From: Balanoglossus misakiensis
Lineage: Eukaryota; Hemichordata
Direction of reading: 5' to 3'
DNA length: 64,000 bases
NCBI GenBank assembly: GCA_040954595.2
Contig: CM082576.2
Coordinates: 14,384,001-14,448,000 of the forward strand
This document shows positions 47,128 through 58,800 of this stretch, one piece after another (the stretch's first letter is position 1; each line of letters starts with the position of its first letter). The notes below the pieces were generated by a model. The model was not told where the DNA came from. It searched no databases and was given only the letters and a program-made list of their open reading frames with translations. The translations under genes and the position numbers were made by a program.

Positions 47128-47148
47128 CCTCTCTCTCTCTCTCTCTCG
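46916..47148. repeat. CT-rich low-complexity tract
   Basis: (CT)n with CCCT and poly-C interruptions. Long frames on both strands are artefacts. Confidence 0.95.
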
Positions 47149-47356
47149 CAAAAAGTGTGGTATCGACGTCGAAAGGGACATTTCCTTTTTCTTTGCTTGG
47201 TACATATTGCACGTAGAATATAAAAATTCATGGTTTTCGTTATAACCTGACGCTATTCCACCATGTTGGTATGTTGATCGCTAGTGCTTTTGCATCACGA
47301 GAACGGGAATAAATGAAAGACAAATCGGACATTGTTTATTCATTCATGAAATTCCT

Positions 47357-47362
47357 TTTATT
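47357..47362 (-). terminator. poly(A) signal AATAAA of FABP-8
   Basis: AATAAA on the minus strand about 290 nt after the stop. Confidence 0.45.
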
Positions 47363-47648
47363 ACTGTAACATTATTCGGATGTTTCCAACGAGTGGAAGT
47401 TACATTTCTCGTGGTTGCTTTCTAATAGTACTGAGTACAAAGGGTGTTCACTGTTGTTTGCAGTATTCTACGAAAGGCGTGGAAAAATCACCGTAAAAGT
47501 AGGGAAATTGACAATAATCAACGACAATGAGAGTATCTGATTGTCTGACGTCACATGACGCTTGGCGTCACAGAACAGAAAGACGAAAAAAGTCCAAACT
47601 GCTCCAGCATCACTTGGTGATTTCTGGCCGTTGCCGGGGAGACGCTCT

Positions 47649-48059
47649 TTACATCCTCTTGTAGAAACGCTTCCCCCAGACGTCGCCCATGTTCCAGGTA
47701 ACGATCATCTCGTCTCCGTGAACCTCGCGTGTCTCCACCACTTTGTCGATCGGGTCCGCCTCGCCCATGCCCCTGATGATCAGCTTCTCTCCCTCCGCCG
47801 TTGCCATGGCTCTCCTCTGCCGGCCGGCCATGATGCCGTACTTCTGATCGAAGGGCTCGTTCAACTTGAACGTGTTCTGCATGGTGCCCTTGGGCGTCTC
47901 CGTCTTGATGGTGAAGCGGTCGCCCTGTCGCATCATCTCCAGAGGTCTGGGGGATTCCACCATTTCACGCGTCTCGGGCGGCGCGTTGATGGCCTCCAGC
48001 AGGGGGTCCATGTGCTCGTTGCGGACGAACGACCATTTCCCGGCAAACGGAGTAGACAT
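47649..48059 (-). CDS. FABP-8, strongly diverged fatty-acid-binding-protein family member
   Basis: 136 codons opening MSTPFAGKWSFVRNEHMDPL. The frame is recognisably of the same family: FAGKW at the signature, a FKLNEPFDQKYG strand matching FKPGEPFKETFA, GEKLIIRG, and KVVETREVHGDEM carrying the triad Arg. It differs by a two-residue longer N-terminus, an acidic insertion (EADPIDK) before the triad strand, an unusual IVTWNMGDVWGKRFYKRM ending (Lys and Phe at the other two triad places) and a PPETREMVESPRPL helix region. It is intronless too. An in-frame ATG at 48176 is upstream of the TATA box and rejected. It is the oldest or fastest-evolving member of the array, and its ligand may differ. 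Confidence 0.82.
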   Translation of the reverse strand: MSTPFAGKWSFVRNEHMDPLLEAINAPPETREMVESPRPLEMMRQGDRFTIKTETPKGTMQNTFKLNEPFDQKYGIMAGRQRRAMATAEGEKLIIRGMGEADPIDKVVETREVHGDEMIVTWNMGDVWGKRFYKRM

Positions 48060-48145
48060 CTTGCTTACTGGTCTTGCAAACAGGCTTGAGGAAGAGTTGA
48101 ATCTTGCGATGAAAATGCGTGTGCATGATGACCAGTGAACGAGCG

Positions 48146-48178
48146 TATATATATACTCTTCAGAGTGTTTGTGCAAAG
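48146..48178 (-). promoter_or_regulatory. FABP-8 promoter, TATA with a decayed octamer
   Basis: TATATATATA (48146-48155) about 90 bp before the ATG. CTTTGCAC (48171-48178) lies 15 bp upstream instead of 9, so the array-specific geometry is lost. Confidence 0.5.
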
Positions 48179-48179
48179 G

Positions 48180-51100
48180 ATTGTCAATATCTGATGTAAT
48201 ATGATTTAAGATTGCATATTAAATAAACCTTCACTCAAGGATGTCTGTGAAAAAAATAACAAAATCCAATAAATTGGCCCCAAACTATGAAAAATAAGAA
48301 ATTACCATATCAACTCAACTTTTCGGCGATGTAAAGAAGTAGGCAGCACAGACAACGACGCTCGGGGATTTGGAAATGGCTGACTAGACTAGAAAGAAGA
48401 GAGACTCGATTATTTCACTAACAAAGTCGCAGCCCGTGTTTTGGAAGGATGCATGAGCTGTTTAAAACAATTTCCTTTGCAACAATTCACGAATCTGTTT
48501 GTGCCACAGACAAAATTACTGTTTAATTAGTGGTTATCCTGACAGGGGCTGCGTTTAGAAGTCGGAGCTTTAGGCTAGACAACTTTCAGACGAACCGGGG
48601 ATTGATTAGTTGAAATGTATTTTCTATATCATTGGAAGGCCCGTTGTTTTTTTCTGTATTACTGCGTAGATTGTAAACATTTCGACGAGCGCTATCATAT
48701 TATTACGGTCAAGAAAATTGCGATGAAATAGCTGTGTCGTTTTATGAATGGGCTTTCTCCATTACTTTTATCGATTATAAAAATATCTTGGACGAAGTCA
48801 AAAGTTTTAATGCCAATCTCCTGCTTCCAGTAATTAGAAAACAGAGAAACTTTTTTCGCAAAAATTCTTACTAAAAGAAAACACAACAAAAATGTTTGTA
48901 ACCGTCAGTATTCAGATGTTAGTTTATTATTTGAAAAAAAACTGATGATTTTCAGCGAAATCCACGTACTTTTCTTATTCTACACTTCTACACACGCGAC
49001 GTTGTTGGCGAAGTGCGACATTTTGTGCTGCCCTGGTTCTGGTGACGTCATCACATCACCTTGTAAATATGGCAGCAACGCGACGGGCCTGTCTGGTCAA
49101 ATAAACAAGTATCTCATCAACAATCTGGTGGCCTTATTATTCCTCTACACGCGTGGAAATGTTGGGATAGGCGTGAATTGATAACGAGGTCCGGTTATAG
49201 CAATCTCCAACCAGTGATGAAAATCGTAGATTTGAGGACAATGATTTTCTGCGATACCTCAATAATATGACTTAAATTTTCTGATAATTTTTTAACATAT
49301 CACATTTGAATATGTTCACACATTTTGGAAATTCCGTTAGTATTTCTTGTGTCATAGTGTATGACGTCTATTTTGAAGCTTACAGAGTACAAAACTACAT
49401 GTACAACGGAAACATGTTCTTATAGATTAACCACTGAATCATCTGGATGGTAATGGTCTATGAACAGAACGCGGTTTTTAAAGTGAGAGAATAACGATGG
49501 TTTCGAGTTATAAGTTTGTGGTGATGCATTCTTGCAGCAACAAACGACATTTCGAAAAAAAATCCGTTGTTGGCCACGTCATCAATGCCACTGAATAGAG
49601 AGGTGTGATGTCAATGCCCTACAGGACACAATCCTTCCGAATCTAACCTTCTAGGGACGATCGGACGATCTGCAAGTACATTTGTAATGTGCACACCCTT
49701 ATCTTTTTTTCGATTGAATGAAGCATCCATTCTAAGATTACACCAGGTTGTTTTCAATTAAAGCAGCATTTTGCGAGACATAATGAGAGTTCTAGGGAAA
49801 TTAGCAATAAATGCGTAAACGAAGTCGGGCAAGTTGAAGCGTTGGCTGCGATCCAGCACAGCGCCTAGCCTGACTGTGTTTCAATTTATATTGCCCTATC
49901 TCTCATTCTTTTTTTTTTTTTTTTTTTTTTGGTGTCCATTCATGGATCGGTTGTCAACCGGAATTTATAACTAATCATTTGCGACGTGCACAGACAGGCA
50001 GGAGCGATAAAACCGTTAACTGGCAGGGGTCATTGGTAAGGTGTATTCTCACACGGGGCAAGGTACACGGCACTTGAAGCTCTATAGGTAACTGACGTGA
50101 TTGAGAGTATACAAAGGACATCGATTTGCACGGCACTGGAAACACGTGTATGAGGGTAAAAAGGACACTGATTGCATGCACATCCACAAAATGAATCTAG
50201 ACGACATAGGCCTAATACCGATCGCAATTTATATCCACCTCAGATTTTGTTACGGATGGTAATAATTTGTGACAAAATAAATATACAAACAGTGTTTTGA
50301 TTGTAGCATTTCAAAAAGTTCACTCATCTGCTACATGTCTGAATGATAATACGGTGTTTTCGCAATTCTGACTTTTAATTGTCAGAACTCGTTATTTCAA
50401 GTAAATGTGTCGAATGTTTCCCCTTTGAAACTGATCCGACCAACGATTTGTAGACTGCCAGCACCACATTCACCAGTATCAGTTCGGTCGCGTCCCTGAT
50501 CAGTACATCATGTTTATCATGAGTCTCGCCTGATCAATGACAGTATGTCGGCCATCTCCAAACAGTTCAACGACACCAGTTGACCTTGTCGGATTCGACA
50601 AAAAAAATATTCAGAGCAGTTCAATTCTATCGAAATCGTAACTGAGCTTTATAGAGAACAGGTCTATATTCACGTACATGACTTAGAGTATAACTGGTCT
50701 TCGCTCTACCTATGTAGTGACAGGTGTATTGAAATTTCTTTCGCGAGGCTAGGCCTCAGACTCGTCGGTAAACAGTGGTTGCCTGTTCCTGCCCTGCCCC
50801 GCTGCCCTGAGTCAGTAAATTACAGTTATATCCTCATATGTCAGTGCACCCCCATTTCTGAACGTAGGCAGCATATACCAGAGATTACCCTCCCCCATAT
50901 CAAGTCACGGCGTCTCTCGAGTCTCATCCGGTTCTGTTTGCCGTCATGTATAGGGCCTAAAACTGAGATCGATCGGGGTTGGTACCTTGTACTCTCGCAC
51001 GGCTCTGCTCGCGGACCTCCGCACGGAAACCTATAGAAGGTCCGTTGCAGTAAACTGTTAAAATTATTTGAAGTTTTTTGTTTAGCATGAAGTAGTTCGT

Positions 51101-52470
51101 GTGATAACTGATAACTAAATTAAATGTAATCCCAGACATGTCAACTAAAAGAAAGATTCTTGAAAACACTACGAAACTAAGAGAGTTGTACATTTGTGAC
51201 CCCCCATTTATTACACACGTAGCAATGTTTCAAGTTGTAAAGTTATAAAAGTACAGTTGTAAAATGGACGAGTACAGCGCCCCCTGTCATCATTCTGTTC
51301 TCGATAAAATCGATCCGTAGGATAATTTTTAGACAAACTCGGTACTTGTGACATTGGTTATACATGTTTTCTTGAATATGAGCTTGTTTTTGTTGTTCTG
51401 TTAACTTATCCTTGCTAAATAGATGGTAAACACAGTATGTATGATTGCAGAACTTCCAAAACAAGTTACTGAAAAAAGTGGGAAGCAGAGTTTAGTTCCC
51501 TGCCTCCTTTCTCACGTTGCTGGCAATACAGCGCAGCCAGCGGTGGGAGAGCAAGGCCTTGGTATGCTAAGATGATAGACACACGGGGGTCACGTCTTTG
51601 TTCTGCTCATTGCAACGGGGCGGGGATCAGCTGCAATACACATCCGCAGCCACGGGAGGGGTATTCTTATCCCAGATCAAGTGATTCATCTTTTCCCACG
51701 AAAGCGTCTTTGACCTCAGCATGGAAACCGAAATGTTAAAGGATTCTATTTACACTTTACTTGGTCAACAACGAGAGGGTGGTGAGTTTTGGTTTCGTAG
51801 TGGGTTTCGCGTTTTAAGTTTTCGTAAGTTTGATGGTGAAAGCGAAACGAAACTAACTGAACCACAGGCACGATTCACGTATACAAAAGCGGCATACTGC
51901 ATATCAATACTGCAATGTGAACCAACACAAGAAATGGTAGAATCCCCCTCAAAAAGACTGAGTGGACAACTAAACACATTTTCTATATAACGAGGTGTTC
52001 TTAAAAACAAAGGGCTGTCGCTATGTTGGCCACAAGTGGCGCTGTGCAGAAATTTCCCTGTGCTTCAAATGTAAACTACAGGAATATAGAATCTAGACAA
52101 GTTTTATACATGTATTGTGTGAATAAAACTTGAATTTAAGTTCAAAAATATTAAGTTTGAGGCCAAACTTAAGGGAGTCCAGAAAAGAACCTAGGTAAAA
52201 GGGCACATATTCAAATCAGACAGTAAAGTATATTATCAAAAGTCCATTAGAGTTGTTTTATTGTGATCATACTGAGACTACAGGAGTCATGCAAGATCCC
52301 CGAGGGAGAAAAATATCAAGCCCTTGCTATAGGATTGACAATTTATCGCGATGTTTTAAAAAATCTTTATACATTGGTAAGATACGAAAGTATGTGATAG
52401 CATTTAAAAGCACCATTATATTCAAGTTTACCTCTCCGACAACACCACAAAAATAAATTGTGGTGTGGAA
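48180..52470. other. Spacer between FABP-8 and RIN: no gene recognised
   Basis: AT-rich with a long poly-T at about 49911-49930. Frames such as that at 50779-51036 lack motifs and splice context. Confidence 0.55.
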
Positions 52471-53414
52471 AAATGAATGATTCTTTATAATGTGTACATC
52501 TAAAATACATCTACATTTTAGGAAATTGTGACCAAATTTTATTTACATGTTTAAATACGTGAGTGCATTATTAGCACCAGTAGAATGAAATCACATACAC
52601 TGACATGAAAATACACAGAAAAACGGACAGACACACTGACCAAGTAATATTCTTTGATAATGCTGCCTTCAGCAGACTATAATGAAAAAAAAATATCAAC
52701 GAAAAAAAAAAATCCAAAAGTTTCAATAAAATATGGCAGATTGTGACTCTCAGTGTAGTATGCACAGTTTATTAATTTTAATTATATTTCCTTGTTGTTG
52801 GGGGCTTCATGCAGTCTATAAAATACCCTGATAGAAAACTATAAAAATATTCTTTTTTTTGATTGAAAAAAATCAGGGCAGCATTCAGAAAACAAATATT
52901 TACAGTCTCATGCAACAAAATACCAGCACTGAAATTTAAAATTAATCAATTTTGATTTTGTTGTTTAATTTTAGATATTGTCATGCCTCCTCCTTGGCAA
53001 ATCACTAAACATAAAAAGGTACTGACACAGACACAAAAATAATTCTGACTGGCCTTGTGGATGCAACAAAGTTATTTTCACCCGAACAAAATCCCTGGCC
53101 TATCATTTTTTTTTAAACAATAAAAGGTAATAGTATTATCCATAATAAGAATGAAAACCACATAAAAGACTAAAAAGGAGACTGGCTATTTACAGATTTA
53201 AAGCTGAGCAGACGATATTTGCTCCTTTCCAAAATGGCTGAACAGTGACAAATAATAGGAACAGTTAATTTCTAATTAATGACTGAGGCACATAAATAAT
53301 TACTTTTTGTCAGCTGTGGATGTGTCACAAAAATGTGATCAAAGTTTATTGACAAAGGAGTTTTCTTATAGTACTGAGGAAGCTAAGCTATAAATAATGG
53401 CTATCCCCTTAGAA

Positions 53415-53596
53415 TACTGTAAAACAGGAAATTTTCGTGACAGGAAATTTTTGCTATATCAAAAGAGACCAGTGTTACGCGACGATTAATTTTGGCATTC
53501 TCGTGTTTCACTGCATTGTTATCTATGTAAAATGTTTTTAGCTCTCGAGTAGTTCGCAAAAATTTATCGTTCACGAAAATTTCCCATTTTACAGTA
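53415..53596. mobile_element. Decayed copy of the TACTGTAAAAC MITE
   Basis: Begins TACTGTAAAACAGG and ends TTTTACAGTA, with interior GACCAGTGTTACGCG, TTCACTGCATTGTTATC and AGCTCTCGAGTA parallel to the two intact copies at 61369-61580 and 61828-62039. Another partial copy is at about 59052-59232. Confidence 0.6.
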
Positions 53597-53769
53597 GCTG
53601 TTTGCTACCTCAAGTATGTACACTGTGTACCCTTATGTAAGTATTTCGCATTCACCTTGAAGGTTGCATCAAGGTGATATTTTGATTATGGTTTTATAAA
53701 ACCCACTGTAAATAAACTGATCTCACAGCAGCATTCCAGAGAAGGTAACTCTTGAAGTAGCATGCTGTG

Positions 53770-53840
53770 ATGATGCTGATGACGATGATGATAATCATCA
53801 TCATCATCATCATCGTCATTGTCATCATCATCATCATCAA
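53770..53840. repeat. (GAT)n-(ATC)n self-complementary microsatellite
   Basis: GATGATGCTGATGACGATGA runs into (ATC)n with few interruptions, able to fold on itself. Confidence 0.85.
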
Positions 53841-54747
53841 GAAAAACAGACATGCATATTAAAATATTACACCTTCCTGATAAAATTTAAATATACAGAC
53901 ATACTTCAGAAAAATACAAGTTCCTACATTTTAAAAGCCATGATGGCTTAAAACATTACTGCTAACAAATTACAAATGTAAATTTGCATTTGCAGAAAAG
54001 GGTTTACAACCCGTTTAATTTTTAAAAACTGTTGGAGAATATACTCCATTTTTTTTTTGCTTCTTAATAAATGTCTTTCACTTCAAACCCTTGATTTCAA
54101 GTTCAGTGCATGACTTTTTGTTAACTTTTGGTCCTGTGAAATGACCTATTTTACATTACTGGGGGTCATGAGATGTACATTAAAACAGACACTCATGACT
54201 TGACTCCAACACATCTTTTTTTACATTGAAAAACTGGGATCATAGTTCTTTTTTAAAAATAAATTAAATTTGCTATTTTTTCAGAGCCAATACACAGAAT
54301 TTTCTGAGATCATATGCTGAACTGATTGGTGAAACTGATTTTCAATTGATTTTTGCCATATATGGTGCTATATCACACACAAGCCATGATTGTACGGTAA
54401 AGTCATAGTACATTCATATACCACGGTCACAAATGTGCCAATCAGCCAGAAATCTTCCAGTTGGAAGTTTGGATGCTCAAGGTATTTTAAGAGGTTGCAT
54501 GATTCCCCACCTTTTTGCATATGGCACTAACATGCATATTAATTATCAAAGGTGTCCTATTTTTATGTTTGCTTCATTTTATTTCATTGCTGTCATTTCA
54601 AATTTCCTGTCACACGTCAAATTAATAATACTGTATTCTTGATATTGCTTTCAAACACTGCGTCAAGATATTACCTGATTTTATCAAATCAAACTGACAG
54701 TCCACATGATGTCGGAAATAACTTGACCTTTTAAATGTCCACTGATG

Positions 54748-54769
54748 TCAGTTTCAGTTTCAGTTTCAG
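54748..54769 (-). promoter_or_regulatory. ISRE-like GAAACT repeat
   Basis: Reads GAAACTGAAACTGAAACTGA on the minus strand, that is, overlapping GAAANNGAAA units as in interferon-stimulated response elements bound by IRF proteins. It may also be chance or a microsatellite start. Confidence 0.3.
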
Positions 54770-55008
54770 AATTAAAAATGTATGGAATGGTTTTCCCATT
54801 TAGACATACAAATTGCGTACAATTGGACATCAGATCAGATCTCACATCAACTGTCAGAATATTTTCTATAAAGTTTCAGACAGTTTTACATTGCACTCAG
54901 AAGACAAAACAATTTTTCTCCAGCTTTGGTGTAAAAATGTATCTTGTGTGGTACAAACTGACTTGGGTAATAGGCTATCAGAAACTAATATTAAATCTAC
55001 CGTATATA

Positions 55009-55359
55009 TTAAAGGCCCACTATCTGTAACTTTGTGCTATTTTTGCTATTTGTATTATATTTTAACCATGTTTTCTTATTCAGCACTTTGAGGCACTGTT
55101 AAATGCATAGTTTTAATCTTCTCAACATAGCCCATGTGTACACAACCGACACTGCTATTGTTTTAAAATTGTATTCAAGTCCAGACTTGAATGTGTTTGT
55201 CAACAATAGCGAAGATCAGTACACACACACATGACTTGTCGACAAGCAGAAACTTGGCGTGTTGGGATACTCTATAGTGAGGAGAACAAGAAAACACATT
55301 TGATAAACAAAACAAAATTCTGAAAAAATAGCCAGAAGTTATAGGTAGTGGCCCTTTAA
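55009..55359. mobile_element. TTAA-ended MITE with inverted termini
   Basis: Left end TTAAAGGCCCACTATCTGTA, right end the near inverse (TATAGGTAGTGGCCCTTTAA). 351 bp, no coding capacity. A diverged relative is at 6649. Confidence 0.7.
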
Positions 55360-55833
55360 CCCATAGCAGATGTAAGCTACATCCTTGTGCACATCCAATA
55401 TCCATATCCTAAGTTCTTCGGTATAAAACATCCACTCAGGTTTAATATCCTGATCAGGAGCACATAAAACAAAATCACTTTAGTCCAGTTCCTAAAGGTT
55501 CACACTCTGTGTTATTTTAGTTTTTCACAATCAAATATTGAGATGTTCACTTTTGGGATCTACATGCATGCACCGAAACATAAATGTAGTACATATTTGA
55601 GTTGGATGCGACACGGCGAGAGTCTCTGACACTGCTCCGCACGCCCACTCTGCCACAACACCACTTTTTGGAAGTTGCCTAACTTCGTGTCTGATCTGCC
55701 GATCCAACAAACAAACAAGCACAGACCAAACGCAGCCGCCGCGAAGACATACACGACTGTCGTCACGTACGACTCGGTTTTCCGCGTTTTTTTCCGTTCC
55801 TCGCTTCCACTTGACAAAGCCAAGCACGGGCCA

Positions 55834-58800
55834 TTACATGTGGCTCTGCCATGCCACCGTGATGTTCTTGAGTCGGTATCCGAACAGGTATCGCTTCTCG
55901 TTCAAGTGCAGGTCCGCCTTCAACTGCTGCGGACATTCCTTGGGATCCAAAAGCCTCTCTGCAAATGCAGACAACAAAATATCTTCAATGTTTTTCGTGT
56001 TTAAAGGCATATTTTAAAAAGCATTCTCTATACCTGTGGCTTTTGATGAGATCAGTCGTATGGTTCAGTACTTCATTTGAAACGACATCAAAGGAGCTGA
56101 AGATCATGATAAGTGAAGAATGTAAATTAACATGATCAGATCCTTACACACCACTTTGCATATACACATACATGTATACTCGAAAACATTTACATCTTTG
56201 TTGTACAGGTAACATCCTGAGCAAGAGACACCTGTGCATCTTTTCTAGATAAAAACATAGCAAACGATGGCTGGTTCCAGGAATTTCCCTGAAGGAATTC
56301 TTCACAAACTTCACAAATGACTTGAATCCAAATCCAGGATTTTGGGGGAGACTTTAAATTCCTACGTGAATCTAACTACAGCAAACTAGAACTGAAAAGC
56401 AAACTTGGCACTAACAACACAGGTATCTCTAACTCTACACTGTGTAAAGCTGTGTATCCCGCATAAAAATCCACAACACATGTCCAAACCCAGAAACTAA
56501 AAAGACAAGGTAAAATACTTGCCTTCCTCGTCCACTATAACGTACAGACCATACTCCTCAGTGTTGTCCAAATCTAATTTACCAGCTATGAGCTGACCTG
56601 TGGGTGAAAATAGACAACACGGTCAAATACATACAACTTTCTAGAATTATGGAAGAACTACGGTAGTACAACACAGGTGATTAAAGGGACAAAGTCTCTC
56701 TCTCACTGCCATTTTTCCATTAATTATGTTTGATACAGGACACTGTTTATGTTATTCTACATGTGGATAAATAGTAAATCAACGTTAGACCACACACAAC
56801 TTCCATCCTAGCCAAAATGAATAAAAGGTATTCATTTTGGCGAGTTTTTTGTACTCTCATGTCTACAAGTGGGATGGAAGTTGTGTGTGTTTGAACATTA
56901 CTCACCATATATCCACATGTACACCAACTTAAACAGTGTCTTATATCAAACATAATTAATGCAAAAAGGGCAGCGAGAAAGAGACTTTGTCCCTTTAAGC
57001 AAAGGGCAGAGATACAACTGTTCTTTGTGATTAGACCATACCACGAAAGTAAAATTGGAATGATTGAGTTATACACAGGGAGACAGTTACACTACATGCA
57101 ATACCATCTCCATATAATGTTGAAAATAATTTTGTTGCGCGATTCTCAAAAAAAGGCAAGGTAGACTTACAGACATCGGCCGTCGTCATGGTGGGTGTGA
57201 TAGGCAAAGTTTTGGACATCAAAGCTCCACTTTCCACATCAAGGAAGGATATCTTGAGAAAACCCTGCATGTCGCTGATGCAAGGCAACCGGCGACTGCT
57301 GTTCTCACCGTTGTTGTCTTCAAGATGCAAGTTCTTGATGACATAAACTGTAACATAATTTTTTTTACGCAAAAGTGGTGATTCCCGAAGATAACATTTG
57401 TAGGGGCGATTGGGGACACAGCAAAAACCTTGTTATGAAAATAACTATTTATATAATAATTATTTAACCTTGTTATGAAAATAACCCATTCAGATGTTAG
57501 TATTAAACAACAGCATTCAACAGCAATGATTACATTTCTAGCACGACATGTTGGTACTTGAAATATACTGATGCTGGGTCTTCATTCCACTATCCTGCTA
57601 GTGTTAATGGTTTGAATTTTAACACACTAAACTTAATGAAAGTTAACATAGACACAGAAAATCAGCACAACTAGTGTTTTCATTTTTATGCATATGTTGT
57701 TATATGATGTTAAATCTTGATTCCATAATGTAGCAGTAAGAACTTTACATTAGATTCATGGAAAACCAAGATCTGCTTTGGACAGTTTGAAGTTTATACC
57801 TCATATCTTTTTTTCATCAAGCTAACTTTATCAAATTTCCTAGAGAAAACACTCAAGTACTCACCACAAAATACAAAACATGAATGCCAAGATATGGATT
57901 TTTTTTAGATTTCACCGGAAGATGAGAAACCTACCTGCACTTATCAGCGTAGTGAGATAGTAACCGCCTTGGCCGAGGAGTAGATTTGGTTCCAATAAAC
58001 CCTGCATGTAGTCAGCATCAATTTCAGCTGATCGGACATTGCACTGAGCCAACACATAAATAAATACTGGCAGGAAATCTGCAACGTTGATGAAAAAAAT
58101 CAATGAGAGTGGCTGCAGTACAGTATGGAAAATTACACAAATTGATATACATTGTTCCAAGTCAGATACTAGAGAAACAGAGGCAAATGTTGAGTAGGCA
58201 ATAGAAGTGTTCATTTGGGAAACGCAATGATCTTGGCATGAGGAGGGTGTAGTGGTGGATGCAGAACTTACCATCAGCTCCCATGGAGTGTACAGCCTCA
58301 TGACCCGGTCTGGTGTCTTGCGTCTAGTGAAGAAAAGGACCACCATGATTTAATAGTGGTTTGGTATCAATGTACAGTAAAACCTCAAAACCGGATACCA
58401 CAGAGGCCAAAGAGATTATTTGGTTTGCGGAGATGTCCAATTTACAGAGGTTCTTTTAACTTGTTTTCAAAGTTTTCATAGTATGGAAATTTACACTGCT
58501 AAAAACCCCACCATGACCTCTGAAGAGCATATTGTATGTACACTTCTAGTATAATGATCTCTTGTCAAGACTTGCAACACTACAACGTTTACATTTTTCA
58601 ATTACTTTCTTATACATGTAATTCAACTGGAAGAGGGTCCCCCCCAAGTGATTCCAGCCGTCAGTGACTGAATCAAGTCAGACTTACCGATTTGTAGATG
58701 GTGGACACTGCTCTCAGCAGACAGTCCATTTTGGTGAGCGGCGAATAAGCTTTATACATTTTGGTGAAGAAATGCTCCAGCACACCTATGCTGGCGCCCT

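Larger units (their letters stand above)
52470..55833 (-). other. Probable 3' UTR or downstream region of RIN
   Basis: AT-rich sequence following the RIN stop, with possible AATAAA signals on the minus strand near 52538 and 52768. It holds a decayed MITE (53415-53596), a GAT/ATC tract (53770-53840), an ISRE-like repeat (54748-54769) and a TTAA-ended MITE (55009-55359). How much of it is transcribed cannot be told from sequence. Confidence 0.35.

Noticed and set aside
55560-55823. Minus-strand frame with a possible transmembrane stretch just after the RIN stop
   Set aside because: It lies in the probable RIN 3' UTR, in another frame, without splice or start support; the hydrophobic run is likely chance.
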